Assembly (NCBI GenBank): GCA_900544705.1
Contig: UQWH01000008.1
Span: forward strand, 1 to 52,522
Direction: 5' to 3'
From: an uncultured Eubacteriales bacterium
GTDB taxonomy: Bacteria; Bacillota; Clostridia; Oscillospirales; Oscillospiraceae
Length of the DNA stretch: 52,522 nucleotides
Under the pieces are notes generated by a model, which was not told where the DNA came from, did no database searches, and saw nothing but the letters and a program-made list of their open reading frames with translations. A program made the position numbers and the translations under genes. Every line of letters begins with the position of its first letter. Position 1 is the first letter of the stretch. Positions 16,751 through 26,606 of the stretch are shown piece by piece.

Positions 16751-17887
16751 TCACAGTTTCCCCGCGATGCGGGCGACCCACGTGCGGTGTACCCGCATGG
16801 CGCCCTTGGGGCAGAATTCCTGACAGCAGAAGCAGCGGATGCAGGCCCTGCGGTCGATCTTCGCCTTTCCTTTTTCAATCACAATGGCATGTGCCGGACA
16901 GGTGTTGCGGCATACGCCGCAGCCCACGCATCGGCTACGCTTCAGCTTCGGCCGCGCGCGAAGGACGGTCTTTGCGGCCGCGCCGAGCAGCTTTCCTTTC
17001 TGCGCGCCGAAATCTGTACCGGTTCCCTTCTGCACCGTCACAAAGTCCTTGCAGACGAATTCTTCCGCGTCCCCGCTGACCTCCAGCTCCTCCGCCGATG
17101 CCGGCGTCAGGCCGCGCTCCTGCGCCGCGCGGAGCGTCGGCACATTTTTTGCCTCCAGACCGATCAGCTTCGCACACAGAAGGTCGATTTTGTGCGGATT
17201 CGTCCCGGCAAGCAGCGCGCCCATGTATTTTGGCGTCCCGGCCGTCGGGCCGTTGCCCTCCATGGTCTGCACGGCGTCAACAAGGTACAGCTTCGGCCGG
17301 AAGAATTCATTCAGGTCGATCAGCATATCGGCAAAGCCCATCGGGTCGGGATAGCGGTAGTGATACTCCGGCTTGATGATGCCGGGGATCGCACCGAACA
17401 GATTCTTCGTCGCCGCCGACAGCGACAGCATCCCGTGGCTTTTCAGCTTGCAGAAGCTGATGATCGCATCCGCGCCGTCGAGATAGCCTGTATAGGTGAT
17501 GTGCTTCGCCGTGTGCGCCTCCGGCAGGTCGGCCTCCTTCTGGGAAAAATCCCGGTTCAGCTCCGCCCCCGCCGCCTCTGCCTCGGAAAGCCCGCAGACA
17601 CGGTAGACCGCGTTCAGATGCGGCGCGGCAAAGGTCCCGCCGGGGCTGTCCCCGATCACAACATTCGCGCCTCTCTCCCGCAGCATCCCCGTCAATGCGG
17701 CAAGAAGCGCCGGATGCGTCGTAGCCGCCTTTTCCGGCTTCATGGCCGAAACCAGATTGGCCTTGATGACCACGCGCATCCCCGGCCTGACCCAGTCCAG
17801 CCCGCCGAAGGGCACAAGCACCTCACGCAGCGCGCGCTCACAGGTTTCCTCGCTATAGTCCGCGCAGCGCACGATAGAAACGTCCAT
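16751..17887 (-). CDS. DUF362 protein with two 4Fe-4S clusters
   Basis: 378 residues. The N-terminal 280 or so form a DUF362 domain (VVIKANLVSAMKPEKAATTHP, GDSPGGTF, ISFCKLKSHGMLSLSAATKN). The C-terminus carries two ferredoxin-type motifs: CVGCGVCRNTCP, then CIRCFCCQEFCP. DUF362 proteins are widespread in anaerobes; their reaction is not established, and electron transfer is only implied by the clusters. The ATG at 17887 (MDVSIV) has AGGAAG at good spacing; a longer start at 17911 lacks one. Divergent from ssnA. Confidence 0.88.
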   Translation of the reverse strand: MDVSIVRCADYSEETCERALREVLVPFGGLDWVRPGMRVVIKANLVSAMKPEKAATTHPALLAALTGMLRERGANVVIGDSPGGTFAAPHLNAVYRVCGLSEAEAAGAELNRDFSQKEADLPEAHTAKHITYTGYLDGADAIISFCKLKSHGMLSLSAATKNLFGAIPGIIKPEYHYRYPDPMGFADMLIDLNEFFRPKLYLVDAVQTMEGNGPTAGTPKYMGALLAGTNPHKIDLLCAKLIGLEAKNVPTLRAAQERGLTPASAEELEVSGDAEEFVCKDFVTVQKGTGTDFGAQKGKLLGAAAKTVLRARPKLKRSRCVGCGVCRNTCPAHAIVIEKGKAKIDRRACIRCFCCQEFCPKGAMRVHRTWVARIAGKL

Positions 17888-17918
17888 TTTCTCTCTTCCT
17901 TTGTCAATCAATGGTATT

Positions 17919-17947
17919 ATTCTACAAAACTTTGTTTAAAAAGTAAA
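17919..17947 (-). promoter_or_regulatory. Probable promoter of the DUF362 gene
   Basis: On the minus strand TTTACT (17942-17947), 17 bp, and TAGAAT (17919-17924), about 30 bp before the start codon. Confidence 0.55.
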
Positions 17948-18010
17948 GAGAAACCGTCCACGTGCAATCTGCCCAAATCGCCCTTGCAAACTTTGTTAGT
18001 TTTATCAAAC

Positions 18011-18040
18011 AAAAAAGTCTTGCACGGGCAAGACTTTTTT
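18011..18040. promoter_or_regulatory. 13-bp palindrome overlapping the ssnA promoter
   Basis: AAAAAAGTCTTGC (18011-18023) and GCAAGACTTTTTT (18028-18040) are perfect arms around ACGG. It looks like a bidirectional terminator, but no transcription unit ends here: both neighbours point away. Its centre contains the -35 of the ssnA promoter, so an operator role is possible. Confidence 0.6.
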
Positions 18041-18048
18041 TGTATAAT
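18020..18048 (+). promoter_or_regulatory. SigmaA promoter of ssnA-ygfK
   Basis: TTGCAC (18020-18025), a 17-bp spacer and consensus TATAAT (18043-18048). The predicted transcript starts near 18055, leaving a leader of about 140 nt before ssnA. Confidence 0.75.
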
Positions 18049-18054
18049 AATGTT

Positions 18055-18175
18055 GTAATTAAAGATTGATAGCTGTAACGAAGTGCTGCGCGCACGGGCT
18101 TCCAACTATCACTCAGGGTTGCTTGAGTGGAGATGTTGAACTTGGGTTCTGCATCCCCATTTTTGTTTTTTTCAC
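18055..18175 (+). promoter_or_regulatory. Structured 5' leader of ssnA (candidate riboswitch/attenuator)
   Basis: The leader holds three stems. Stem 1: TGATAG (18067-18072) with CTATCA (18106-18111), enclosing a G/C-rich inner hairpin (GTGC/GCAC) and GAAG/CTTC. Stem 2: CACTCA (18110-18115) with TGAGTG (18124-18129), sharing two bases with stem 1. Stem 3: GATG..GAAC (18132-18141) with GTTC..CATC (18146-18155), a hairpin with one internal loop. Stem 3 is followed directly by ATTTTTGTTTTTTTC (18159-18173), making it an intrinsic terminator placed before the ssnA ribosome-binding site. It does not match the purine, THF, moco, guanidine or T-box consensus that I know. An independent short RNA is the alternative. 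Confidence 0.55.
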
Positions 18176-18196
18176 ACATCTAAGGAGGTCAACGTC

Positions 18197-19537
18197 ATGT
18201 ACATTCTCGCAAACGGTAAGCTGATCACCCGAGACCCCGCCAATGGCTATCTGCCCGACGGCGGCGTTGTCATCGACGGAACGAAGATCAAGGAAGTCGG
18301 CAAGACTGCCGATCTGAAGGCCAAATATCCCGACGCCGAGTTCATCGACGCCAAGGGCGGCGTGATCATGCCGGCGTTCATCAACGCCCATACCCATATC
18401 TACTCCGCGCTGGCCCGCGGCCTGTCCATCAAGGGCAACAACCCCACCAACTTCTATGAAGTTCTCGACGGCACATGGTGGGCCATCGACCGCAAGCTCA
18501 CACTCAAGGGCACCCGTGCTTCCGCCGATGCACTGTACATTGACTGCATCAAGCAGGGCGTTACGACGATCTTCGATCACCATGCCTCCTACTGCGAGAT
18601 CCCCGGCAGTCTGCACACCATTGCCGAGTCTGCCAAAAAGTTCGGCATCCGCTCCTGCCTGTGCTACGAGGTCTCCGACCGCGACGGCGAGGAAAAATGC
18701 TTACAGGCCATTCAGGAAAATGCCGACTTCATCACCGAGTGCGAGCAGCGCAAGGACCCGATGCTCGCCGCCATGTTCGGCGGTCACGCGCTGTTCACCA
18801 TCTCCGACAAGACCTTTGACCGCATGGTCGAGGCTAACAACGGCCGCACCGGCTATCATATTCACGTGTCCGAGGGCATGAACGACGTGTATGATTCCCT
18901 GCAAAACTACGGCCGCCGCCCCGTGCAGCGCCTGCAGGATCACGGAATTCTGGGTGAAAAGACCATCCTCGGTCACTGCATCCACGTCAATACCGCCGAG
19001 ATTGAGATCATCAAGGCGACGAACACCATGGTCGTCAACAACCCCGAATCCAACATGGGCAACGCCGTCGGCACCTGCCCCGTTCTGCCGCTGTACAAGG
19101 CCGGCATCCTGCTCGGCATGGGCACCGACGCCTACACCAACGATATGCTGGAATCCATCAAGGTCGCCCTGTGCGCACAGCGCCAGAACGCCTGCCTGCC
19201 GAACGTCGGCTGGTGCGAAGTCACCGATATGCTCTTCAAGAACAACGCAAAGATCGGCGCAAAGTACTTCCCGGACGAGCTGGGCGTGCTCAAGGCCGGC
19301 GCGGCTGCGGACGTGATCGTCATGGATTATAAGCCCTTCACGCCCTTCTCCGATGCGAACATCGACGGCCATATGATCTTCGGCATGACCGGCCGCCAGT
19401 GCCAGACCACGATCGCAAACGGCAAGCTGCTGATGAAGGACCGTGAGCTGATCGGCATCGACGAGGAGGCCGAGAACGCACATATTCTGGAGGAATCCAA
19501 GAAGCTCTGGGGCGCGCTGAATCATTGCGAGTATTGA
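18197..19537 (+). CDS. ssnA: Putative aminohydrolase SsnA
   Basis: A 446-residue amidohydrolase. The metal site is visible: HxH in FINAHTHIYSAL, His in YHIHVSEG and GHCIHV, and Asp in MGTDAYTND. The strong similarity of NPTNFYEVLDGTWW and the overall length point to SsnA rather than a general guanine deaminase. SsnA is linked genetically to YgfK and to anaerobic purine/urate catabolism in gut bacteria; its exact substrate is not settled. TAAGGAGG lies upstream of the ATG. First gene of ssnA-ygfK, under the leader described at 18055-18175. Confidence 0.9.
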   Translation: MYILANGKLITRDPANGYLPDGGVVIDGTKIKEVGKTADLKAKYPDAEFIDAKGGVIMPAFINAHTHIYSALARGLSIKGNNPTNFYEVLDGTWWAIDRKLTLKGTRASADALYIDCIKQGVTTIFDHHASYCEIPGSLHTIAESAKKFGIRSCLCYEVSDRDGEEKCLQAIQENADFITECEQRKDPMLAAMFGGHALFTISDKTFDRMVEANNGRTGYHIHVSEGMNDVYDSLQNYGRRPVQRLQDHGILGEKTILGHCIHVNTAEIEIIKATNTMVVNNPESNMGNAVGTCPVLPLYKAGILLGMGTDAYTNDMLESIKVALCAQRQNACLPNVGWCEVTDMLFKNNAKIGAKYFPDELGVLKAGAAADVIVMDYKPFTPFSDANIDGHMIFGMTGRQCQTTIANGKLLMKDRELIGIDEEAENAHILEESKKLWGALNHCEY

Positions 19538-19628
19538 TTTTTCCGCTGCCGCCGTAAAACCAACAATCTCCACCATTCCGCCCGCCGGCGGAGGATGGCT
19601 ATTACAACCTGACCAAGGAGGATTATCC

Positions 19629-22577
19629 ATGTCTGAAAGAATGTATCCCATTCCCTTTAAGGAACTGATGCGCTGGGTTGTGACCGAGCGTGCGAATTCC
19701 GGCGAAATCTTCGGCATCCATCAGTCCTATACCGCCGACCCCGGCAAGACCCTGCCCATCTTCGGCGAGAAGATCGAAACGCCCTTCGGCCCCGCAGCCG
19801 GCCCGAACAGCCAGCTTGCACAGAACATCATTGCGTCCTATGTCGCAGGCGCACGCTTCTTTGAGGTCAAGACCGTCCAGAAGATGGATGGCGAAGAGCT
19901 CGCCCGCTGCGTGCCGCGCCCCTGTATCCTTGCAGACGACGAAGGCTACAACCAGGAGTGGTCCACCGAGCTGGAGGTCCGTCAGGCGCTGGACGAGTAC
20001 ATCAAGGCATGGTGCGCTCTGAAGGTCATGGCCAAGGTCTGGGGCTACGGCGATCCGGACGGCTTTGTGTTCAATATGTCCGTCGGCTACGACCTTGAGG
20101 GCATCAAGGGCGAGAAGATCGACCACTACATTGAGTCCATGAAGGACGCCTCCGCGACCCCCATCTTCGCCGAGTGCAAGCGGGTGCTGACGGAGCTCTT
20201 CCCGGACGAAAAGGACTTCATTGCGGGCATTTCGCCGCGCGTCTCCCGCAGCGTCACCCTGTCCACGCTGCACGGCTGCCCGCCGGACGAGATTGAGCGC
20301 ATCGCCTCCTACCTCATCACAGAGAAGAAGGTCAACACCTTTGTCAAGTGCAACCCGACCATTCTCGGCTACCATGACGCCCGCACGATCCTTGACTCCA
20401 TGGGCTATGACTACATCGTCTTTGACGATCATCATTTCAACGAGGATCTGCAATGGAAGGACGCCGTGCCGATGTTCGAGCGTTTGCAGGCACTGGCCGA
20501 CAAGAACGGTCTGGAATTCGGCCTGAAGCTGTCAAATACCTTCCCCGTGGACACCACGCGCGGCGAGCTGCCGAACAACGAAATGTATATGTCCGGCCGC
20601 TCCCTGTTCCCGCTGACCATCGAAATGTGCCGCAGAATTTCCGCACAGTTCGGCGGAAAGATGAAGATCTCTTTCGCCGGCGGCGCAGAATACTTCAACT
20701 GCGACAAGCTCTTTGCCGCGGGCATCTGGCCGATCACCGTCGCGACGACCATTCTCAAGCCGGGCGGCTACAACCGCCTTGTCCAGATGGCAAAGAAGGT
20801 CGAGGGCATGGAATTCAAGCCCTTCACCGGCACGGATACCGAGGCCATCGCCGAGATGAGCCGCGCCTGCCGCACGGACTACCACCATGTCAAGCCCGTC
20901 AAGCCCCTGCCCTCCCGCAAGAACGGCGAGCAGGTTCCGCTGGTCGACTGCTACATGGCTCCCTGCAAGGGCGGCTGTCCCATCGCGCAGGATATTCCAG
21001 AATACATTGAGCTGTGCAAAAAGGGTCTTTACAACGAGGCGCTCCGGCTCATCACCGAAAAGAACCCCCTGCCATTCATCACCGGCACCATCTGCGCACA
21101 CCGCTGTATGGGCAAGTGCAACCGCAATTTCTATGACGAAGCCGTGCAGATCCGCGCGACCAAGCTGCTGGCTGCCGAGCGCGGTTACGACGCACTGATG
21201 TCCTCCATCGAACGTCCGGCGCCCGTCGCCGGCAAGAAAGCCGCGATCATCGGCGGCGGCCCGACCGGCATTGCCGCGGCCTACTTCCTCGGCCGCGCCG
21301 GGGTTGCCTGCACGATCTTCGAGCGCACCGGCGCGCTGGGCGGCATCGTCCGTCACGTCATCCCCGAATTCCGCATCTCCGAAGAAGCCATCGGCAAGGA
21401 CATCGCTCTGATGCTCGCCTATGGCGCGGAAGTTAAGCTCAACACCGAGGCTCCCTCTGTCGAAGAGCTGAAAAAGCAAGGTTACACCCACATTCTCTAC
21501 GCGGTCGGCGCATGGAAGCCCGGCAAGCTGGACATTGCGGGCAACGTCCGCGGTGTCATCGGCTGGCTGGAGGAAATGAAGGCCGGCAAGGGCGGCGAGC
21601 TGGGTCACGTTGCAGTCGTCGGCGGCGGCAACACCGCCATGGACGCCGCGCGCGTCGCCAAGCGCGCGGGCGCGAAGTCCTCGACGTTGGTCTATCGCCG
21701 CACGAAGAAGTATATGCCCGCCGATGCCGAAGAGCTGGAACTGGCCATCGCCGACGGCGTGGAATTCCTCGAGCTGGTTGCCCCCGCCGCGCAGAAGGAC
21801 GGCAAGCTGATCTGCAATAAGATGAAGCTGGGCGAGCCGGACGCCTCCGGCCGCAGAAGCCCCGTTCCTACCGGCGAAACCGTCGAGATCCCCTGCGATC
21901 TCGTGATCTCCGCCGTGGGCGAGCAGGTCGACGACACGCTCTTCAACGCCAACGGCATCGAGCTGAACGCGAAGAAGCGCCCGGCCTTCCGCACCAACCT
22001 TGAAAACGTCTACGCTGCCGGCGACGCAGCACGCGGCCCCGCGACCGTCGTGGAAGGCATTGCCGATGCAGCCGCCTTTGCGGAAGCCGTCATCGGCGAG
22101 GCACACACCTACGAGATCCCCGCAGAGGCCTACCCCACCGCTGCGGAAGCCGTTGCCAAGAAGGGCACGCTTGTCATGGCCTGTGATGCCGCCTGTGAAG
22201 GTGACCGCTGCCTGGACTGCAACACCGTCTGCCAGAACTGTGCCGATGTCTGCCCGAACCGTGCAAACGTCGTCATCCGCTTTGCGGACGGCCGCACGCA
22301 GATCCTGCACGTGGACAAAATGTGCAACGAGTGCGGCAACTGCACCTCCTTCTGCCCCTACGCCTCCCAGCCCTGCAAGGACAAGTTCACCCTCTTCCAG
22401 ACCGAGCGCGACATGGAAGATTCCACCAACCGCGGCTTCTGCTTCCTCGCAGACGGCAAGGTGCGCGTCCGCCTGGGCGAAACGAAGGACTACGATCTGG
22501 ATGCTTCCAATGACCTGCCGAAGGACATTGAACTCTTCATTCTGACCGTCAAGGAGCATTACAGCTATCTGTTCTGA
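19629..22577 (+). CDS. ygfK: YgfK-type iron-sulfur flavoprotein (putative selenate reductase subunit)
   Basis: 982 residues in three parts. About 1-430 is a dihydroorotate-dehydrogenase-like barrel (FGPAAGPNSQLAQN, STLHGCPPDEIE). About 440-860 is a glutamate-synthase-small-subunit-like module with cluster cysteines (CKGGCP, CAHRCMGKC), the FAD motif IIGGGPTGIAAAY and the NAD(P) motif VVGGGNTAMDAARVAKRAG. The C-terminus has CLDCNTVCQNCADVCP and CNECGNCTSFCP. YgfK was named as a putative selenate reductase subunit and belongs to the conserved purine/urate set (ygeX, ygeY, ygeW, ssnA, hyuA, xdh). Those partners are not in this window. AAGGAGG precedes the ATG; a 91-bp gap without a terminator follows ssnA. 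Confidence 0.93.
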   Translation: MSERMYPIPFKELMRWVVTERANSGEIFGIHQSYTADPGKTLPIFGEKIETPFGPAAGPNSQLAQNIIASYVAGARFFEVKTVQKMDGEELARCVPRPCILADDEGYNQEWSTELEVRQALDEYIKAWCALKVMAKVWGYGDPDGFVFNMSVGYDLEGIKGEKIDHYIESMKDASATPIFAECKRVLTELFPDEKDFIAGISPRVSRSVTLSTLHGCPPDEIERIASYLITEKKVNTFVKCNPTILGYHDARTILDSMGYDYIVFDDHHFNEDLQWKDAVPMFERLQALADKNGLEFGLKLSNTFPVDTTRGELPNNEMYMSGRSLFPLTIEMCRRISAQFGGKMKISFAGGAEYFNCDKLFAAGIWPITVATTILKPGGYNRLVQMAKKVEGMEFKPFTGTDTEAIAEMSRACRTDYHHVKPVKPLPSRKNGEQVPLVDCYMAPCKGGCPIAQDIPEYIELCKKGLYNEALRLITEKNPLPFITGTICAHRCMGKCNRNFYDEAVQIRATKLLAAERGYDALMSSIERPAPVAGKKAAIIGGGPTGIAAAYFLGRAGVACTIFERTGALGGIVRHVIPEFRISEEAIGKDIALMLAYGAEVKLNTEAPSVEELKKQGYTHILYAVGAWKPGKLDIAGNVRGVIGWLEEMKAGKGGELGHVAVVGGGNTAMDAARVAKRAGAKSSTLVYRRTKKYMPADAEELELAIADGVEFLELVAPAAQKDGKLICNKMKLGEPDASGRRSPVPTGETVEIPCDLVISAVGEQVDDTLFNANGIELNAKKRPAFRTNLENVYAAGDAARGPATVVEGIADAAAFAEAVIGEAHTYEIPAEAYPTAAEAVAKKGTLVMACDAACEGDRCLDCNTVCQNCADVCPNRANVVIRFADGRTQILHVDKMCNECGNCTSFCPYASQPCKDKFTLFQTERDMEDSTNRGFCFLADGKVRVRLGETKDYDLDASNDLPKDIELFILTVKEHYSYLF

Positions 22578-22591
22578 GTTCTCCGTCTTTA

Positions 22592-22626
22592 CCGTCCCGC
22601 AGGGGGTTCCCTGCGGGACGGTTTTT
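22592..22626 (+). terminator. Terminator of ssnA-ygfK
   Basis: CCGTCCCGCAG (22592-22602) and CTGCGGGACGG (22611-22621), a perfect 11-bp stem followed by TTTTTG. Confidence 0.9.
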
Positions 22627-22713
22627 GTCCGCGGTTTGTGGGCTTTTGTCTATCTGACCAATTTCGAGCCGTACACATCTTCCAGAATCGGCATTTTTTA
22701 TTCAAAAAAAGTA

Positions 22714-22742
22714 TTGTAATCGTTCTCTTTTGCGAGTATAAT
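22714..22742 (+). promoter_or_regulatory. SigmaA promoter of asnA-asnS
   Basis: TTGTAA (22714-22719), a 17-bp spacer and TATAAT (22737-22742). The leader before asnA is only about 25 nt, so there is no room for a T-box. Confidence 0.8.
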
Positions 22743-22774
22743 AGATAGAAATTCTAAATAAGGAGGACGTTGAA

Positions 22775-23788
22775 ATGAGTAAATGCCGTATTCCCGAAGG
22801 ATACTCAAACCCGCTGACCGTTTATGAAACACAGTGCGCGATCGAGTTCATCAAGCACAATTTCCAGAAGAATTTGTGCCACGCACTCAATTTGATGCGT
22901 GTGTCGGCCCCACTGTTTGTCGAAGGAGCTTCCGGCCTGAATGACAATCTCAATGGCTACGAGCGGCCCGTATCGTTCGATGTCCCCGACGTCGGTGTGG
23001 AAGCGCAGGTCGTCCATTCTCTGGCAAAATGGAAGCGCTATGCCCTTGCGCGCTACGGCTTCCGCCCCGGCAAGGGTCTGGTCACCGACATGAACGCCAT
23101 CCGCCGCGACGAGATCGTGGACAACCTCCATTCGGTCTATGTCGACCAGTGGGACTGGGAAAAGGTCATCACGCGCGAAACACGCAATGAGGACTACCTC
23201 AAAAAGACCGTCCAGAGTATTGTCAATGCCATCTACGTCACCAATGAAATTCTGAAGATCGAGTACCCCCAGCTTTCGGTCGATCTGCCGCGGGAAGTGA
23301 TTTTCGTCAAGACGCAGGAGCTGGAGGATCGTTATCCGGAGCTTTCCGCCGCGGAGCGCGAAACCGCTTATCTCAGGGAGCATCCGGGCAAAGCCGTTTT
23401 CCTGATGCAGATCGGCGGCGCACTGCGCTCCGGCAGGCCGCACGACGGCCGTGCGCCCGACTACGACGACTGGGATCTGAACGGCGACATTCTCTTCTGG
23501 AACAAGACACTGGAACGCGCCTTTGAGATTTCCTCCATGGGCATCCGCGTGGACTCTAAATCGCTCGACCGTCAGCTCACCATTTCCGGCTGTGACGACC
23601 GCCGCGCACTTCCCTTCCACAAGGCACTTCTGGCAGACGAGCTGCCCCTTACCATCGGCGGCGGCATCGGACAATCGCGGCTGTGTATGCTGCTGATCGG
23701 CTGTGCCCACATCGGTGAGGTGCAGTCCAGCGTCTGGGATCCCGAAACCATCGCCGCCTGCAAAAAAGCGGGCGTAATGCTGCTGTAA
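22775..23788 (+). CDS. asnA: Aspartate--ammonia ligase
   Basis: The 337-residue ammonia-dependent asparagine synthetase, which makes Asn from Asp, NH3 and ATP through an aspartyl-AMP. It has the class II synthetase fold. Family stretches seen: GLNDNLNGYERPVSFD, VVHSLAKWKRYALARYGF, TDMNAIRRDE, YVDQWDWEKVI, and the C-terminal GGGIGQSRLCMLLIG (motif 3 equivalent). Length is normal. AAGGAGG precedes the ATG. It is followed after 13 bp by asnS, so Asn synthesis and tRNA-Asn charging share a transcript. Confidence 0.97.
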   Translation: MSKCRIPEGYSNPLTVYETQCAIEFIKHNFQKNLCHALNLMRVSAPLFVEGASGLNDNLNGYERPVSFDVPDVGVEAQVVHSLAKWKRYALARYGFRPGKGLVTDMNAIRRDEIVDNLHSVYVDQWDWEKVITRETRNEDYLKKTVQSIVNAIYVTNEILKIEYPQLSVDLPREVIFVKTQELEDRYPELSAAERETAYLREHPGKAVFLMQIGGALRSGRPHDGRAPDYDDWDLNGDILFWNKTLERAFEISSMGIRVDSKSLDRQLTISGCDDRRALPFHKALLADELPLTIGGGIGQSRLCMLLIGCAHIGEVQSSVWDPETIAACKKAGVMLL

Positions 23789-23801
23789 GAGAGGAAAATT
23801 C

Positions 23802-25193
<1,392 letters not shown>

Positions 25194-25207
25194 TCCTCAA
25201 TACCCCT

Positions 25208-25240
25208 CTGTGCGCTGCTTCCGCAGCGCACAGTTTTTTC
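25208..25240 (+). terminator. Terminator of asnA-asnS
   Basis: CTGTGCGCTGC (25208-25218), TTCC loop, GCAGCGCACAG (25223-25233), then TTTTTTC. Confidence 0.9.
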
Positions 25241-25244
25241 TCTC

Positions 25245-25515
25245 AAAATGCAGTCTGCCCTTCGTTTTTTTCGCATGAGTGAAACGTATTTCAATTTTTG
25301 TATCAGTCTCTCCTGTGCATTAGTTTACAGTAATGATAATTCCCTTGTTTTTGAACAGAAGTTATTAACATTCTGCACAGGGTTTTGAACAGACTTCAGT
25401 TGCAAAACCTCTGAATTTACAGGGTTCGACAAAATTTTTTAGGTTTTTCTCTTTTATATGTCTCCTTATGTGGTTTACATAAAATTTGTTCCACGGAAAG
25501 AATGTGTAAACTTTT
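25245..25515. other. AT-rich intergenic stretch without a recognised gene
   Basis: About 270 bp of strikingly AT-rich sequence between two convergent terminators. It holds an 11-bp direct repeat (TTTTGAACAGA at 25349-25359 and 25383-25393), a GGTTTTG/CAAAACC inverted pair (25381-25409 region) and one TTCGACA core (25425-25431). I see no coding frame with a credible ribosome-binding site, no DnaA-box cluster and no known RNA. Confidence 0.6.
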
Positions 25516-25516
25516 T

Positions 25517-25561
25517 TGGCAAAAAAAGTTGCAGGATACGCAAACGCATCCTGCAACTTTT
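25517..25561 (-). terminator. Terminator of the cysE-cysS-polA-rimI-tsaD operon
   Basis: AAAAGTTGCAGGAT (25524-25537) and ATCCTGCAACTTTT (25548-25561), a perfect 14-bp stem. On the minus strand it runs into a T7 tract. Confidence 0.9.
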
Positions 25562-25588
25562 GTTCTCATCGACTTTTACGGCCGCCGC

Positions 25589-26605
25589 TCAGAGCGTTTC
25601 ACCCTCCATGGATTTGGTCGCGTAGGCGTTGAGGGTCTGGTCGGCCAGATTGCCGCTCAGATACTCGTAATAGCCCTGCGCGCCGATCATGGCGGCGTTG
25701 TCCCCGCAGAGGCTCAGCGGCGGCATACACAGCCGGACGCCGCGCTTCTGCGTTTCGCGCGTCAGGTCGGCGCGGATGCGCGAATTGGCCGCCACGCCGC
25801 CGGCAACGGCAAGCGTTTTCCGCCCGGTCAACTCCAGCGCCTGCATCGCGCGGGGAATCAGCATTTCGCTCACCGCCGCGGAAAACGACGCGCACAGATC
25901 GGGAACGTTGATCTCCTGTCCCTTCTGCTGCGCATTGTGAATGAGGTTCACCGCCGCCGTTTTCAGGCCGGAGAAGGACATATCCAGCGGGTTGCCGGAA
26001 ATTTTGCTGTGTGGGAGCACATAGTGTGTTTCGTCGCCGCTCTGCGCCGCGCGGTCGAGTGCTGCGCCGCCGGGATAGGGCATGTCCAGCATCCGCGCCA
26101 CCTTGTCGAAGCATTCTCCCGCCGCGTCGTCCCGCGTTCCGCCGAGAATTTCCATCCTGGTATAGTCCTGCACGTCCACCAGCATCGTGTGCCCGCCGGA
26201 AACGACAAGGCAGAGAAACGGCGGCTGCAAATCCGGATAGGTCAGATAGTTTGCGGCAATATGCCCGCGGATGTGGTGAACAGGCACCAGCGGCACGTCC
26301 AACGCCAGCGCCGCAGCCTTGGCAAAATTCACGCCGACCAGCAGTGCGCCGATCAGGCCAGGCGCATAGGTCACAGCGACGGCGTCGATGTCCGCCCGCG
26401 TCACGTTGGCGCGCAGAAGCGCCTGATCCGCAAGGCCATAAATCGCCTCAATGTGCTTGCGCGAGGCGATCTCCGGAACAACGCCGCCGTAGATGCGATG
26501 CAGCGCGACCTGCGAGGCGATGCAGTCCGTCAGTACCTCCCGGCCGTCGCGTACCAGCGCGACGGCGGTTTCGTCGCAGGAGGATTCCACCGATAGTATC
26601 AGCAT
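25589..26605 (-). CDS. tsaD: tRNA N6-adenosine threonylcarbamoyltransferase
   Basis: A 338-residue Kae1/TsaD/YgjD family enzyme that transfers threonylcarbamoyl from TC-AMP to A37 of ANN-decoding tRNAs, with TsaB and TsaE. Seen: ESSCDETAVAL at the N-terminus, metal-binding HHIRGH, VVSGGHTM, DDAAGECFDK, PGG, and AVAGGVAANSRIR plus DNAAMIG near the C-terminus. Start at 26605 with AAAGGAG, located inside the end of rimI. Last gene of the T-box operon, one base after rimI. Confidence 0.97.
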   Translation of the reverse strand: MLILSVESSCDETAVALVRDGREVLTDCIASQVALHRIYGGVVPEIASRKHIEAIYGLADQALLRANVTRADIDAVAVTYAPGLIGALLVGVNFAKAAALALDVPLVPVHHIRGHIAANYLTYPDLQPPFLCLVVSGGHTMLVDVQDYTRMEILGGTRDDAAGECFDKVARMLDMPYPGGAALDRAAQSGDETHYVLPHSKISGNPLDMSFSGLKTAAVNLIHNAQQKGQEINVPDLCASFSAAVSEMLIPRAMQALELTGRKTLAVAGGVAANSRIRADLTRETQKRGVRLCMPPLSLCGDNAAMIGAQGYYEYLSGNLADQTLNAYATKSMEGETL

Positions 26606-26606
26606 A

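Noticed and set aside
20532..22559. A 675-codon minus-strand open frame inside ygfK
   Set aside because: Mirror frame of a gene with complete flavoprotein and Fe-S motifs; no ribosome-binding site.
22743..22774. T-box in front of asnA-asnS
   Set aside because: The leader between promoter and start is about 25 nt and lacks the TGGNACCGCG core.
25425..25431. TTCGACA as a further 0A box
   Set aside because: A single seven-base match is expected several times by chance in a window of this size, and no promoter is adjacent.
25260..25500. Possible replication origin or DnaA-box cluster in the AT-rich island
   Set aside because: No repeated TTATCCACA-type sites; only loose resemblance at one TTATTAACA.
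25365..25556. A 63-codon minus-strand frame in the AT-rich island
   Set aside because: Its start lies inside the operon terminator stem and lacks a ribosome-binding site.
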